16,566 nt of DNA, from positions 1 through 16,566 of the forward strand of contig DCAL01000079.1 in assembly GCA_002311975.1 (NCBI GenBank). Direction: 5' to 3'. The notes under the pieces are model-generated. The model had not been told where the DNA came from. It was given only the letters and a program-made list of their open reading frames with translations, and ran no database searches. The stretch comes from Fidelibacterota bacterium UBA1134 (GTDB lineage Bacteria > Fidelibacterota > Marinisomatia > Marinisomatales > S15-B10). Shown piece by piece: positions 6,247-13,687 of this stretch (positions within the stretch are counted from its first letter, which is position 1; every line of letters begins with the position of its first letter). The position numbers and the translations under genes were made by a program.

Positions 6247-6777
6247 TTAGGGATGGTGTGAAAAGCTAAACGACTCGACTATATGTTTTTGGACTGAGTC
6301 AAGTTCCGTATTCAGTGTGCGGAATTCGAGCGCAATGTATTTTCCGTCATCTTCAACAACATAAGAGAGCGTCTTCATGTAGAACGGTCCATCGTAGTGC
6401 TTGTAGATGTACTTACGACCTCTCTTTCCGCCAAACACGATTTCATCACTTACCGGCTCATGATCGACCCACAATCCCCGCTTGCGTGCCTTTTCCTCTG
6501 TCGTGCGATTGACAGCGAGCAGCGGGAAACCGTCATACCGGAAGAGAACGTCCTGTCCGCTATGATGTTCTCTCCAACTGTAGGCTGACGGGTACTGCAG
6601 CGAATAATCGGCTTTTAGATTCTTATACGTGGCCCAGTGAATCCGTACCATGCTCAGGGCGGGCGGCGGAGAATTTTCGCAGGAGAAGAACAGCATGCAT
6701 GAAGAATAAAGGATGACGAATGCCAAACTACTAAGTAACTTCAAAAGATTCAACCGTTCTCTTCCTTTTATTCTCAT
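6247..6777 (-). CDS. Small exported or membrane-anchored protein, unknown function
   Basis: A 176-residue protein with a basic N-terminus (MRIKGRERLN) and a hydrophobic stretch at residues 11-32 that ends in two Cys, at 27 and 33 (CMLFFSC). Neither makes a textbook lipobox, so it may be a lipoprotein, a cleaved secreted protein or a protein held by an N-terminal anchor. The mature part starts with a Pro-rich linker. It then has alternating strands with many Tyr and Lys (YKNLKADYSLQYPSAYSW, KRGRKYIYKHYDGPFYMK, KYIALEFRTLN). It closes with a helix-like DSVQKHIVESFSF, a pattern common in periplasmic PsbP-like or DUF-type domains; I do not recognise a specific family. It starts 19 nt after the P1 peptidase stop and is probably cotranscribed with it and eda. 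Confidence 0.7.
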   Translation of the reverse strand: MRIKGRERLNLLKLLSSLAFVILYSSCMLFFSCENSPPPALSMVRIHWATYKNLKADYSLQYPSAYSWREHHSGQDVLFRYDGFPLLAVNRTTEEKARKRGLWVDHEPVSDEIVFGGKRGRKYIYKHYDGPFYMKTLSYVVEDDGKYIALEFRTLNTELDSVQKHIVESFSFSHHP

Positions 6778-6796
6778 TTGACTCGTTATCCGCGCC

Positions 6797-7528
6797 TCAG
6801 TCGTTAAGTCGATTGTATTGTTTCAGGATATCCTTCAGCCGGTCGTGGGGGGGGGCGTAAACAGTATTTCCATTGATACCGGTCATATCCTCGGCAGCTA
6901 CCAAGGCGTTGATGATTGATTCCTGTGTAGCCTGAACTGTAGCTTCAAATAGTGGATTCATGGCCCAGTTGGGCAGCACCTTAACGGTGGCTTGTTTGTC
7001 AGGAAAGGCCGAACCGGAATTATGGGTAGAAAATGCAATGAAAATATCGCCGGAGCCGTCTTGCACCACCGTGCCGACGCCCACACTGTGAGTGCTTGTA
7101 ATCATCACCGATCCTTCCAGAAAGCCGGACTCTTCCCCCCAGGTAGTGCCGGTCATTTCGCCGTTCCTGTTAAGGGAATACCATCCAGAAAAAACTGGAT
7201 CGTCGTGGCTCCTCGACCCCCGCGGCAAGATGGCGGTGACGCCGGTGCGGACCGGACCTTTGCCCATAACAAGTTTCCCTTGGCCTTTAATAATCATTGT
7301 GTGTCCTACCTCAATGCCCTCCACATCTGTGATGGCGTTCAGGAGGCCGGGCTGTCCTCTGAACTGAATCTCAAGATCATGGGCTCTCGGTGTACTCAAG
7401 GCAAATGTAGATGAAACAGCCGCAATCGAGATAAGAACTACCGGGATTAGAAAAGAGTTGGAGGGCCTCAGAAAATTTGGGCTCAGTCTGAAAAACAGCT
7501 GAGTCATCGGAAGGGGATACCGATTCAT
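6797..7528 (-). CDS. P1-family (DmpA-like) peptidase with large internal deletion
   Basis: Homologous to DmpA-type aminopeptidases (MEROPS S58), which cut themselves to expose an N-terminal Ser nucleophile. The first half is classical: GLLNAITDVEGIEVGH, GPVRTGVTAILPRG, NGEMTGTTWGEESGFLEG and THSVGVG. The last part is classical too: DGSGDIFIAFSTHN, NPLFEATVQATQESIINALV and PHDRLKDILKQYNR. The middle is missing: sequence jumps in frame from THSVGV to GTVVQDGSGD near position 7075. From memory of DmpA, about 170 residues are lost, including the Gly-Ser processing site and nucleophile. Peptidase activity of the family type is therefore not expected. The ATG at 7528 gives 243 residues with a signal-peptide-like N-terminus; the ATG at 7507 or a TTG at 7570 are alternatives. 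The 5' end overlaps the lipoprotein gene by 152 nt. Confidence 0.85.
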   Translation of the reverse strand: MNRYPLPMTQLFFRLSPNFLRPSNSFLIPVVLISIAAVSSTFALSTPRAHDLEIQFRGQPGLLNAITDVEGIEVGHTMIIKGQGKLVMGKGPVRTGVTAILPRGSRSHDDPVFSGWYSLNRNGEMTGTTWGEESGFLEGSVMITSTHSVGVGTVVQDGSGDIFIAFSTHNSGSAFPDKQATVKVLPNWAMNPLFEATVQATQESIINALVAAEDMTGINGNTVYAPPHDRLKDILKQYNRLND

Positions 7529-8099
7529 CTCGCTGCAATTTCTGAAGGGAATACAGAGGTTCCGGATCAAAGAAGGTCGAGTCAGCTAGATTGGCGCGCA
7601 CGAAAGTTTCCAGCTCTTCTGTTAGGGATACAACAGGATCCCCTTTGCCGGCAAGAGTGGCGATACCGGCCGCGGCGGCCCTGTCGCCAAATGAGTCGAG
7701 ATCCAGTGTCATGATGTTCATTATTTCCTGATCAAAGCTGACCTTGCAGAGCAGATGCAATGGGAGTACGGCTAAGAATTCAGGATCGTCCCGCTCCAGA
7801 GGAAGTATGTCAAATAGCAGGAAATCGTCCAAGCGGTGAAGCCTTACCTCAAACCAGTTCTGATCTTCCAGCTCATCTCCCTGCAATAGAATCCGATACT
7901 TCCCGTCCGTTCCTTCGAGAAAAATGACGTGATCGTTTTCTTTCCTGTCGATCCATGCCCCCAGCAGATTTGGCTGTTCTACGGCCGTCTCGCTACTGAG
8001 CCAGGGATGAACAGAACGAACAAGACAGCCTGAAACAAGTAGGGAGATCAGAAATAGAATACAAAGAATACGGGCGAAGTATCCCGCATCAGGTTTCAT
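7377..8099 (-). CDS. Lipoprotein, unknown function
   Basis: A 240-residue protein with a clear lipoprotein signal: a hydrophobic stretch at 11-23 and lipobox LVSGC with the Cys at 25. The mature part to about residue 175 looks like a beta-rich envelope domain (LLGAWIDRKENDHVIFLEG, GKYRILLQGDE, WFEVRLHRLDDFLLFDILPL) and then a helix (SLTEELETFVRANLAD). From about residue 190 the composition changes (SVSPSDDSAVFQTEPKFSE, then CGCFIYICLEY). That tail overlaps the signal peptide of the P1 peptidase in another frame. The real protein may originally have ended near 7525, where a TGA in a third frame overlaps the peptidase ATG as ATGA; a frameshift would explain the long overlap. The ATG at 8099 overlaps the end of the upstream gene by 11 nt, so the two are probably translationally coupled. 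I do not recognise a family. Confidence 0.75.
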   Translation of the reverse strand: MKPDAGYFARILCILFLISLLVSGCLVRSVHPWLSSETAVEQPNLLGAWIDRKENDHVIFLEGTDGKYRILLQGDELEDQNWFEVRLHRLDDFLLFDILPLERDDPEFLAVLPLHLLCKVSFDQEIMNIMTLDLDSFGDRAAAAGIATLAGKGDPVVSLTEELETFVRANLADSTFFDPEPLYSLQKLQRDESVSPSDDSAVFQTEPKFSEALQLFSNPGSSYLDCGCFIYICLEYTESP

Positions 8100-8907
8100 C
8101 GGTTAGCCTGTCGCTTAGCTGCTTTACATCTTCGATAGACTTGATGTCAACCTCTTTTAGATAGTCGAGATGCATTGTTTTAAAGGCAAACTGAATCGAA
8201 AACTGTTTGAGGAACGATTTCAGATCGCTGGGGAACTGGCTCGTTTTCAGAGCGATTGCCATGAGAGGATAGTCGGGGACTGTCTTGTCCAGAGAGTGGA
8301 GTGTCAGGTGCTGGCTCCCGATCTCCTTCTGCGCTTCCTGAATATGGGAGAGTCGGAGCTTCCTCTGGAAGTCCCACGGCGCTGGTTCGTCGCTGACGTC
8401 CTCAAGAAACTGGTAACCGCAATTAACAGCCGTAAGAAAGTGTTTTCCGTACTCTCTTCCCTTAAGCGTGTCTGATAGAAATCTCTGGATGTGACTTTTC
8501 TGTTCATCTACGTACTTCTTCCAAATGCGGAAATAGGGGCGGTAGAGAAAATAGCCGAACGTCGTCTTGAACGAATTCTTGCTGTTGAGAAAACCTCTTA
8601 CTTCGTAGGTCAGTTTTCGCAACTGATGCCGAATGGACGCCGGGAATAGATAGTAGATGGGAGATACCGCATCGCCGCGTCCGTTCTGCAGGAATTCAGG
8701 CGGAATCTCCAGTTCTCTGACGTGGACGGAAAAAGACTTGTCCAGACCATGTACATTGATGGAGATGAAAGCTCCCAGATCGCTCATGCGGATCAGGTTG
8801 TCCAGCGCTTTGTCAAATTCCGGCAGCGTACTGATAGAAGGGAGGGAGGGTGTTCTGAAGAGCTCGGGGAAGAGCGCCAGCTGGCCTATGCTTTCTTGGT
8901 GTGACAT
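8089..8907 (-). CDS. Unrecognised 272-aa cytoplasmic protein
   Basis: No signal peptide or membrane segment. The N-terminus (MSHQESIGQLALFPELF) is followed by a helix and strands (TLPEFDKALDNLIRMSDLG, FISINVHGLDKSFSVHV). A mostly helical region rich in Lys, Phe and Tyr follows, near residues 90-150 (FPASIRHQLRKLTYEVRGF, FGYFLYRPYFRIWKKYVDE). The C-terminus ends in a charged helix (DIKSIEDVKQLSDRLTDE). Composition and uninterrupted length argue for a real gene, but I cannot name a family. It is the first gene of the leftward run and diverges from korA across 225 nt. Its last 11 nt overlap the lipoprotein gene. No clear Shine-Dalgarno precedes the ATG at 8907. Confidence 0.75.
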   Translation of the reverse strand: MSHQESIGQLALFPELFRTPSLPSISTLPEFDKALDNLIRMSDLGAFISINVHGLDKSFSVHVRELEIPPEFLQNGRGDAVSPIYYLFPASIRHQLRKLTYEVRGFLNSKNSFKTTFGYFLYRPYFRIWKKYVDEQKSHIQRFLSDTLKGREYGKHFLTAVNCGYQFLEDVSDEPAPWDFQRKLRLSHIQEAQKEIGSQHLTLHSLDKTVPDYPLMAIALKTSQFPSDLKSFLKQFSIQFAFKTMHLDYLKEVDIKSIEDVKQLSDRLTDET

Positions 8908-9043
8908 AATGAAATGAGTTTAAGGTGACCAGAAGCAAGATACAACATTCCGCGTGAAATCCCATTAATTCAGTTTAAGCCGGAAAGTGAAGGATTATCG
9001 AGTTGGAAATTGCCGTTTAGCTTTGTGATTAGAGAGAATTGAT

Positions 9044-9060
9044 ACTAAATTGATTTTAGT
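9044..9060. promoter_or_regulatory. Inverted repeat in the korA divergent promoter region
   Basis: ACTAAA and TTTAGT are separated by 5 nt, an A/T-rich dyad 73 nt before the korA start, in the 225-nt region between korA and the leftward operon. Its size suits a dimeric regulator, but short A/T-rich dyads arise easily by chance. I found no convincing -35/-10 pair for korA around it. Confidence 0.25.
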
Positions 9061-9132
9061 GCCGCTGGTGCATATCCGAATGATGATTGCAGATTACTGG
9101 TACTGAGGATCAAAATCTGATCGCCTAGACTC

Positions 9133-10965
9133 ATGCTGACCAAGGACGTCAAGAGCCTCGAAAGCGTTGTGATCCGTTTTGCCGGTGATTCCGGCGACGG
9201 GATGCAGTTGATGGGGGACCGGTTCACCAGCACCGCTGCCCTCGTTGGCAATGATTTGGTGACCTTCCCAGACTTCCCCGCCGAGATTCGAGCTCCAGCC
9301 GGTTCCCTCGCCGGCGTCAGCGCATTCCAGATACAGTTCAGCAGCAAGGATATTTTCACTCCGGGTGATCAGGTTGACGTGCTTGTGGTAATGAATCCTG
9401 CGGCGCTCAAAGTTCACCTCGCAGATCTCAGGCCCGGCGGAATGATCATTGCCAACGATTCCAGCTTCACTACCAAGAATCTGAGGATGGCAGGTTGGGA
9501 ATCGAATCCTCTGGAGGATGACACGGTAGCTCAATTCCGACTGTACAACATAGAAATCAGCCGACTGATCGCTAAAGCGGTAGAAGATATCGGATTGCCG
9601 GCTAAAACTGTTGCACGCACAAAAAATATGTTTGCTCTCGGTCTGCTTTACTGGATGTATGGAAGGCCGATAGAGCCGACTGCCAAGTGGCTCAAGGAGA
9701 AGTTCAAGTCCCGCCCGGAATTGGTCGAAGCCAATACGCGGGCTCTCAAGGCAGGTTACAATTTCGGTGATATAACCGAAATTTTCGCCACTTCATATCA
9801 GGTGGACCCGGCGCCTCTCGAGCCGGGAACCTATCGCAACATAACCGGGAATTATGCCTTGGGGCTGGGGCTGCTCACCGCAAGTCAGAAAGGTGACATC
9901 CCGCTGTTTATGGCCGGTTATCCCATCACGCCTGCCAGTGATATCCTGCATCAGCTCTCATACTACAAGAATTTTGATGTGAAGTCGTTCCAGGCTGAAG
10001 ATGAAATCGCCGGCATCGGTGCGGCTGTGGGTGCCGCATTTGCTGGTAATCTGGCTGTTACCGCTTCATCGGGTCCGGGAATTGCCCTTAAGGGAGAAGC
10101 CATCGGTCTGGCGGTCATAACTGAACTGCCCCTCATAATCCTTAGTATTCAGCGGGCAGGTCCCAGCACTGGTATGCCTACAAAGGTTGAACAAGCGGAT
10201 CTTTTTCAGGCAATGTACGGTCGAAACAGTGAATCGCCCTTGCCGGTTCTTGCGCCAGCTACGCCTGGAGAGTGTTTCTATATCGCCTACGAGGCTTGCC
10301 GAATCGCCCTGAAATATATGACCCCTGTTTTCGTGCTCTCTGATTCATTCTTGGCCAGTGGCGCTGAACCGTGGCAAATTCCAAATCTGGAAGAGCTGAC
10401 CCCCATCGACTTCGAATATGAGAAGAGCGGCAACGGACCCTTTCAGCCGTACGCACGTGATCAAAAGACGCTTGCCAGAGCCTGGGCAATTCCGGGCACA
10501 CCAGAACTTGAACATCGCATCGGTGGTCTTGAGAAGGAGAATATAACCGGTAATGTGAGCTATGATGCCGACAACCATGACCTCATGGTCCGGCTGAGGG
10601 AGCAGAAAGTGGCCGGCATGGTGAGAGAGATTTCACCAACTGAAATCTACGGCGACACCACAGGTGATGTTCTTGTTCTCGGATGGGGCAGTACGTTTGG
10701 CGCTATCCGCACCGCTGTGGAGAGCCTGCGCAGTGAGAAATTAGCTGTGAGTCACGCGCATATCAGATGGATGAACCCGTTGCCGCCTGATTTGGGTGAA
10801 ATTCTGCTAAAGTATCAGAAGATTTTGATTCCTGAAATGAACTTGGGGCAACTATCTAAGCTGGTAAGAGCTGAGTATCTGGTCGATGCTGAAGGGTTGA
10901 ATATTGTCAGAGGCAGACCTTTCAGAGAGTCGCATATTACGGAGAAGATCAGGGAGTTTTTGTAA
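9133..10965 (+). CDS. korA: 2-oxoacid:ferredoxin oxidoreductase, fused gamma-alpha subunit (KorA type)
   Basis: Oxidatively decarboxylates a 2-oxoacid, most likely 2-oxoglutarate, to acyl-CoA with ferredoxin as electron acceptor, or runs in reverse in reductive TCA metabolism. The 610 residues are a gamma domain fused to an alpha domain. Residues about 10-205 are gamma: VVIRFAGDSGDGMQLMGDRF (12-31) and FPAEIRAPAGSLAGVSAFQI. From about 238 the alpha (pyrimidine-binding) domain follows, with AGYPITPASD (261-270), AEDEIAGIGAAVGAAFAG, TASSGPGI and QRAGPSTGMPT. The fusion and length match KorA of bacterial KorAB enzymes. The ATG at 9133 is right for the family N-terminus but has no close Shine-Dalgarno. 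korB follows after 7 nt. Substrate choice (2-oxoglutarate, pyruvate or branched-chain) is inferred from overall resemblance. Confidence 0.94.
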   Translation: MLTKDVKSLESVVIRFAGDSGDGMQLMGDRFTSTAALVGNDLVTFPDFPAEIRAPAGSLAGVSAFQIQFSSKDIFTPGDQVDVLVVMNPAALKVHLADLRPGGMIIANDSSFTTKNLRMAGWESNPLEDDTVAQFRLYNIEISRLIAKAVEDIGLPAKTVARTKNMFALGLLYWMYGRPIEPTAKWLKEKFKSRPELVEANTRALKAGYNFGDITEIFATSYQVDPAPLEPGTYRNITGNYALGLGLLTASQKGDIPLFMAGYPITPASDILHQLSYYKNFDVKSFQAEDEIAGIGAAVGAAFAGNLAVTASSGPGIALKGEAIGLAVITELPLIILSIQRAGPSTGMPTKVEQADLFQAMYGRNSESPLPVLAPATPGECFYIAYEACRIALKYMTPVFVLSDSFLASGAEPWQIPNLEELTPIDFEYEKSGNGPFQPYARDQKTLARAWAIPGTPELEHRIGGLEKENITGNVSYDADNHDLMVRLREQKVAGMVREISPTEIYGDTTGDVLVLGWGSTFGAIRTAVESLRSEKLAVSHAHIRWMNPLPPDLGEILLKYQKILIPEMNLGQLSKLVRAEYLVDAEGLNIVRGRPFRESHITEKIREFL

Positions 10966-10972
10966 GGGCGGC

Positions 10973-11992
10973 ATGACCAAAGTAATGGAAAAGCCGATTT
11001 TGTCCAGAAAGGACTTCATTTCCGATCAGGATGTCAGGTGGTGTCCTGGTTGTGGTGATTATTCCATTCTTTCACAAACTCAAAAAACATTTCCCAGTCT
11101 GGGGATACCGAAAGAGAACATTGTATTTATCTCGGGCATCGGATGCTCAAGCCGTTTCCCGTATTACATGAATACGTACGGTTTCCATTCCATCCACGGC
11201 CGGGCACCGACTATTGCCTCCGGCGTCAAACTGGCTAATCCCGAACTCTCGGTTTGGGTGGTGACTGGCGACGGTGACGCCCTCAGTATCGGTGGCAACC
11301 ATTTTATTCATGTTTTGCGAAGGAACATTGATATCAACATTATTCTGTTCAACAATCAGATTTATGGGTTGACGAAAGGGCAGTATTCACCCACATCAGA
11401 GTTGGGGAAGGTGACAAAATCAACTCCTTTCGGTTCGCTGGACAGACCGTTCAATCCGCCGGCGGTGGCGCTGGGAGCTCAAGCTACGTTTGTGGCGAGG
11501 ACCGTGGACAAATATACAAAGCACATACAGAACATGTTACATCGCCAGTACGATCACAAAGGAACAACTTTTCTGGAGGTATATCAAAATTGTAACATTT
11601 TTAATGATGGTGCCTTCAAGCATCTGTCGGACAGGGAGGTAAGAGAGGACAATGTTCTTATTTTGGAGCACGGCAAGCCCATGATTTTTGGCAAGGAGAA
11701 GAATAAGGGGCTCCGTCTTGACGGTTTGACGCTGCAGGTCGTTTCGCTTGAGCAAGACTATTCGCCGGATGATCTGGTGGTCCATGATGAGAACGACCGC
11801 AACCTGGCCGGGATTCTGGCAAATCTGACCTATGCCCATGAATTGCCGACACCCGTGGGAGTTCTGTATCAGGAGGAAGAACCGACCTATGATGATCTTC
11901 TCGTACAGCAGATCGAGCAAGCGAAAGAGAAGTTAGGCGAAGGCAATCTGATGAAGCTGATCAGCGGTGCGGATACGTGGGAGGTAACGTAA
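10973..11992 (+). CDS. korB: 2-oxoacid:ferredoxin oxidoreductase, beta subunit (KorB type)
   Basis: Thiamine diphosphate and Fe-S subunit that works with KorA. The 339 residues are the family length. The likely [4Fe-4S] ligands are Cys24 and Cys27 (WCPGCGDY), Cys58 (GIGCSSR) and Cys207 (QNCNIF). The thiamine diphosphate/Mg motif is GDGDALSIGGNH (99-110), followed by NNQIYGLTKGQ. GFHSIHGRA is a strong family marker. I chose the ATG at 10973 because AAGG lies a few bases upstream, just behind the korA stop. A frame from 10904 would overlap korA by 62 nt and add a non-homologous tail. The 7-nt gap indicates an operon with korA, and the terminator at 12012-12033 ends it. Confidence 0.95.
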   Translation: MTKVMEKPILSRKDFISDQDVRWCPGCGDYSILSQTQKTFPSLGIPKENIVFISGIGCSSRFPYYMNTYGFHSIHGRAPTIASGVKLANPELSVWVVTGDGDALSIGGNHFIHVLRRNIDINIILFNNQIYGLTKGQYSPTSELGKVTKSTPFGSLDRPFNPPAVALGAQATFVARTVDKYTKHIQNMLHRQYDHKGTTFLEVYQNCNIFNDGAFKHLSDREVREDNVLILEHGKPMIFGKEKNKGLRLDGLTLQVVSLEQDYSPDDLVVHDENDRNLAGILANLTYAHELPTPVGVLYQEEEPTYDDLLVQQIEQAKEKLGEGNLMKLISGADTWEVT

Positions 11993-12011
11993 CCGCCGCC
12001 TGAAGTTTCCG

Positions 12012-12033
12012 CCCGGCGGCAACCGGGTTTTTT
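12012..12033 (+). terminator. Rho-independent terminator of korAB
   Basis: CCCGG (12012-12016), a six-base loop and CCGGG (12023-12027) are followed directly by six T (12028-12033), starting 20 nt after the korB stop. An alternative, longer pairing of CCGCCG (11993-11998) with CGGCGG (12014-12019) overlaps it and might compete. Confidence 0.8.
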
Positions 12034-12098
12034 CGCATAGAGGTTTTCGTTATTCAGACTATCCTTTAAATAAAGTTTAAGTGTAAGGAGATAGGTCC

Positions 12099-13496
12099 AT
12101 GAGTTTCCGCATAGAAAAAGATTCAATGGGCGAGATGAAAGTGCCGCAGGAGAAGTACTGGGGCGCCCAGACGCAGCGATCCCTGGAGAACTTTAAGATC
12201 GGCGATGAACATTTTCCGCGAGAATTCATCCGGGCTTACGGGCTTATCAAGCAGGTGGCGGCAGAGGTGAACAGTGATATCGGTGTGCTTGATGAAAAGC
12301 TGGCCGTTACGATTTCCGAAGCGGCTCAGGAAGTCATAGAAGGAAAGCTTGATGATCATTTTCCTCTGGTGATCTGGCAAACGGGAAGCGGGACTCAGAC
12401 GAATATGAACTTCAACGAGGTCATCGCCAATCGTGCTATCGAGATGCTCGGCGGCGAAATGGGAAGCAAGCAACCTGTCCATCCCAATGACCACGTCAAC
12501 AAATCTCAATCCACCAATGATACCTTTCCCAGCGCCATCAACATTGCCGCTGTCCTGCAAATCAACGAACATCTTCTGCCGAAAGTTGAAGGGCTCAGGG
12601 ACGCTCTGCGGAACAAGGTGAAAGACTTCGACGCCATCGTCAAACTCGGCAGAACGCATCTTCAGGATGCCACGCCGCTCACACTGGGACAGGAGTTTTC
12701 CGGCTATGCATCACAACTTGATCATGCCATGGCCGCCATCGAAAACGCTTTGTCCCATCTCTATGAGTTGGCTTGGGGAGGGACCGCCGTGGGGACAGGA
12801 CTCAACTCGCCGGAAGGATACGCCGAGAAAGTGGCGCAGGAAATTTCTGAAAAGACAGGGCTTCACTTTGTGACGGCGCCGAACAAATTTGAGGCTATGG
12901 GCGCTCACGATTCGGCGGTTGAGATGTCCGGCGCCCTGAAGACGCTGGCGGCAGCATTGAACAAGATCGCTAACGACATCCGCTGGCTCGGAAGCGGACC
13001 CCAGGCCGGCATCGGTGAAATCATCCTCCCATCCAACGAGCCGGGCTCATCCATCATGCCCGGAAAGATCAATCCAACTCAGGCCGAAGCATTGACGATG
13101 GTGGCGGCACAGGTGATGGGGAATGATACCACTCTGACAGTGGCGGGAGCTTCAGGCAATTTTGAGCTGAACGTTTATCGTCCGGTTATCGCCATGAATC
13201 TTCTCCAGTCTATCCGGCTACTGGGAGACGTGTGTGATTCGTTTGCTAAGAATTGCGTGGTCGGCATTGAGCCCAATCTCGACCGCATTGATCACAACCT
13301 CCGGAACTCCCTCATGCTTGTGACGGGCCTGACGCCGTACATCGGTTACGACAAGGCCGCCGAAGTGGCGAAGAAAGCTCACGCTGACAACACTACCTTG
13401 CGTGAGACGATTATCAAATTGGGCTATATGACAGGTGAGGAGTTCGATGAGCGCGTGAAGCCGGAGGAGATGGTGTCGCCGGCGAAGCGGACATAA
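12099..13496 (+). CDS. fumC: Class II fumarase
   Basis: Interconverts fumarate and malate in the TCA cycle without an Fe-S cluster. The 465 residues match FumC (about 460-470). The family signature GSSIMPGKIN lies at 316-325, with the catalytic Ser in the flexible loop. His187 (RTHLQDATPLTLGQEF) is the catalytic base pair residue by homology with E. coli His188. TGSGTQTNMN (95-104) and SQSTNDTFPSA (137-147) are substrate-binding segments. A good Shine-Dalgarno (AAGGAG, 8 nt spacing) precedes the ATG at 12099. The gene lies 65 nt after the korAB terminator, so it probably has its own promoter, although I see no clear -35/-10. The related aspartase family shares the signature, but overall sequence favours fumarase. 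Confidence 0.96.
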   Translation: MSFRIEKDSMGEMKVPQEKYWGAQTQRSLENFKIGDEHFPREFIRAYGLIKQVAAEVNSDIGVLDEKLAVTISEAAQEVIEGKLDDHFPLVIWQTGSGTQTNMNFNEVIANRAIEMLGGEMGSKQPVHPNDHVNKSQSTNDTFPSAINIAAVLQINEHLLPKVEGLRDALRNKVKDFDAIVKLGRTHLQDATPLTLGQEFSGYASQLDHAMAAIENALSHLYELAWGGTAVGTGLNSPEGYAEKVAQEISEKTGLHFVTAPNKFEAMGAHDSAVEMSGALKTLAAALNKIANDIRWLGSGPQAGIGEIILPSNEPGSSIMPGKINPTQAEALTMVAAQVMGNDTTLTVAGASGNFELNVYRPVIAMNLLQSIRLLGDVCDSFAKNCVVGIEPNLDRIDHNLRNSLMLVTGLTPYIGYDKAAEVAKKAHADNTTLRETIIKLGYMTGEEFDERVKPEEMVSPAKRT

Positions 13497-13502
13497 GAAA
13501 GC

Positions 13503-13524
13503 AACACGACGACGCGTCGTGTTT
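13503..13524 (+). terminator. Hairpin after fumC, probable weak terminator
   Basis: AACACGACG (13503-13511) and CGTCGTGTT (13515-13523) form nine perfect pairs around a 3-nt loop, starting six nt after the fumC stop. Only three T follow, so termination may be partial. The remaining 163 nt to the next start show nothing I can identify. Confidence 0.55.
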
Positions 13525-13687
13525 GAGCTTCTGCTCGTTTGATCTCTCCTTCCGTCTTCCCGACGAAGCCGGGATCGGGGTGTCGTCTTGCGAGCCAAAG
13601 AAAAGAACCTTTCTTCTTTATTTGCGTTTGAGAAACTGACGCTAGCAGATTGCTCCGTCGGTCTGTTCAGTCTTAACTTCCACCGGT

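Noticed and set aside
8917..8945. TTGTAT and TAAACT spaced 17 nt apart on the minus strand as a promoter for the 272-aa gene.
   Set aside because: The -35 match is poor and the start site would fall almost on the ATG; too weak to list as a feature.
10904..10972. Longer korB reading from an ATG at 10904.
   Set aside because: It would overlap korA by 62 nt and add an Arg/Ser-rich tail unlike KorB; the ATG at 10973 has a ribosome binding site and the family N-terminus.
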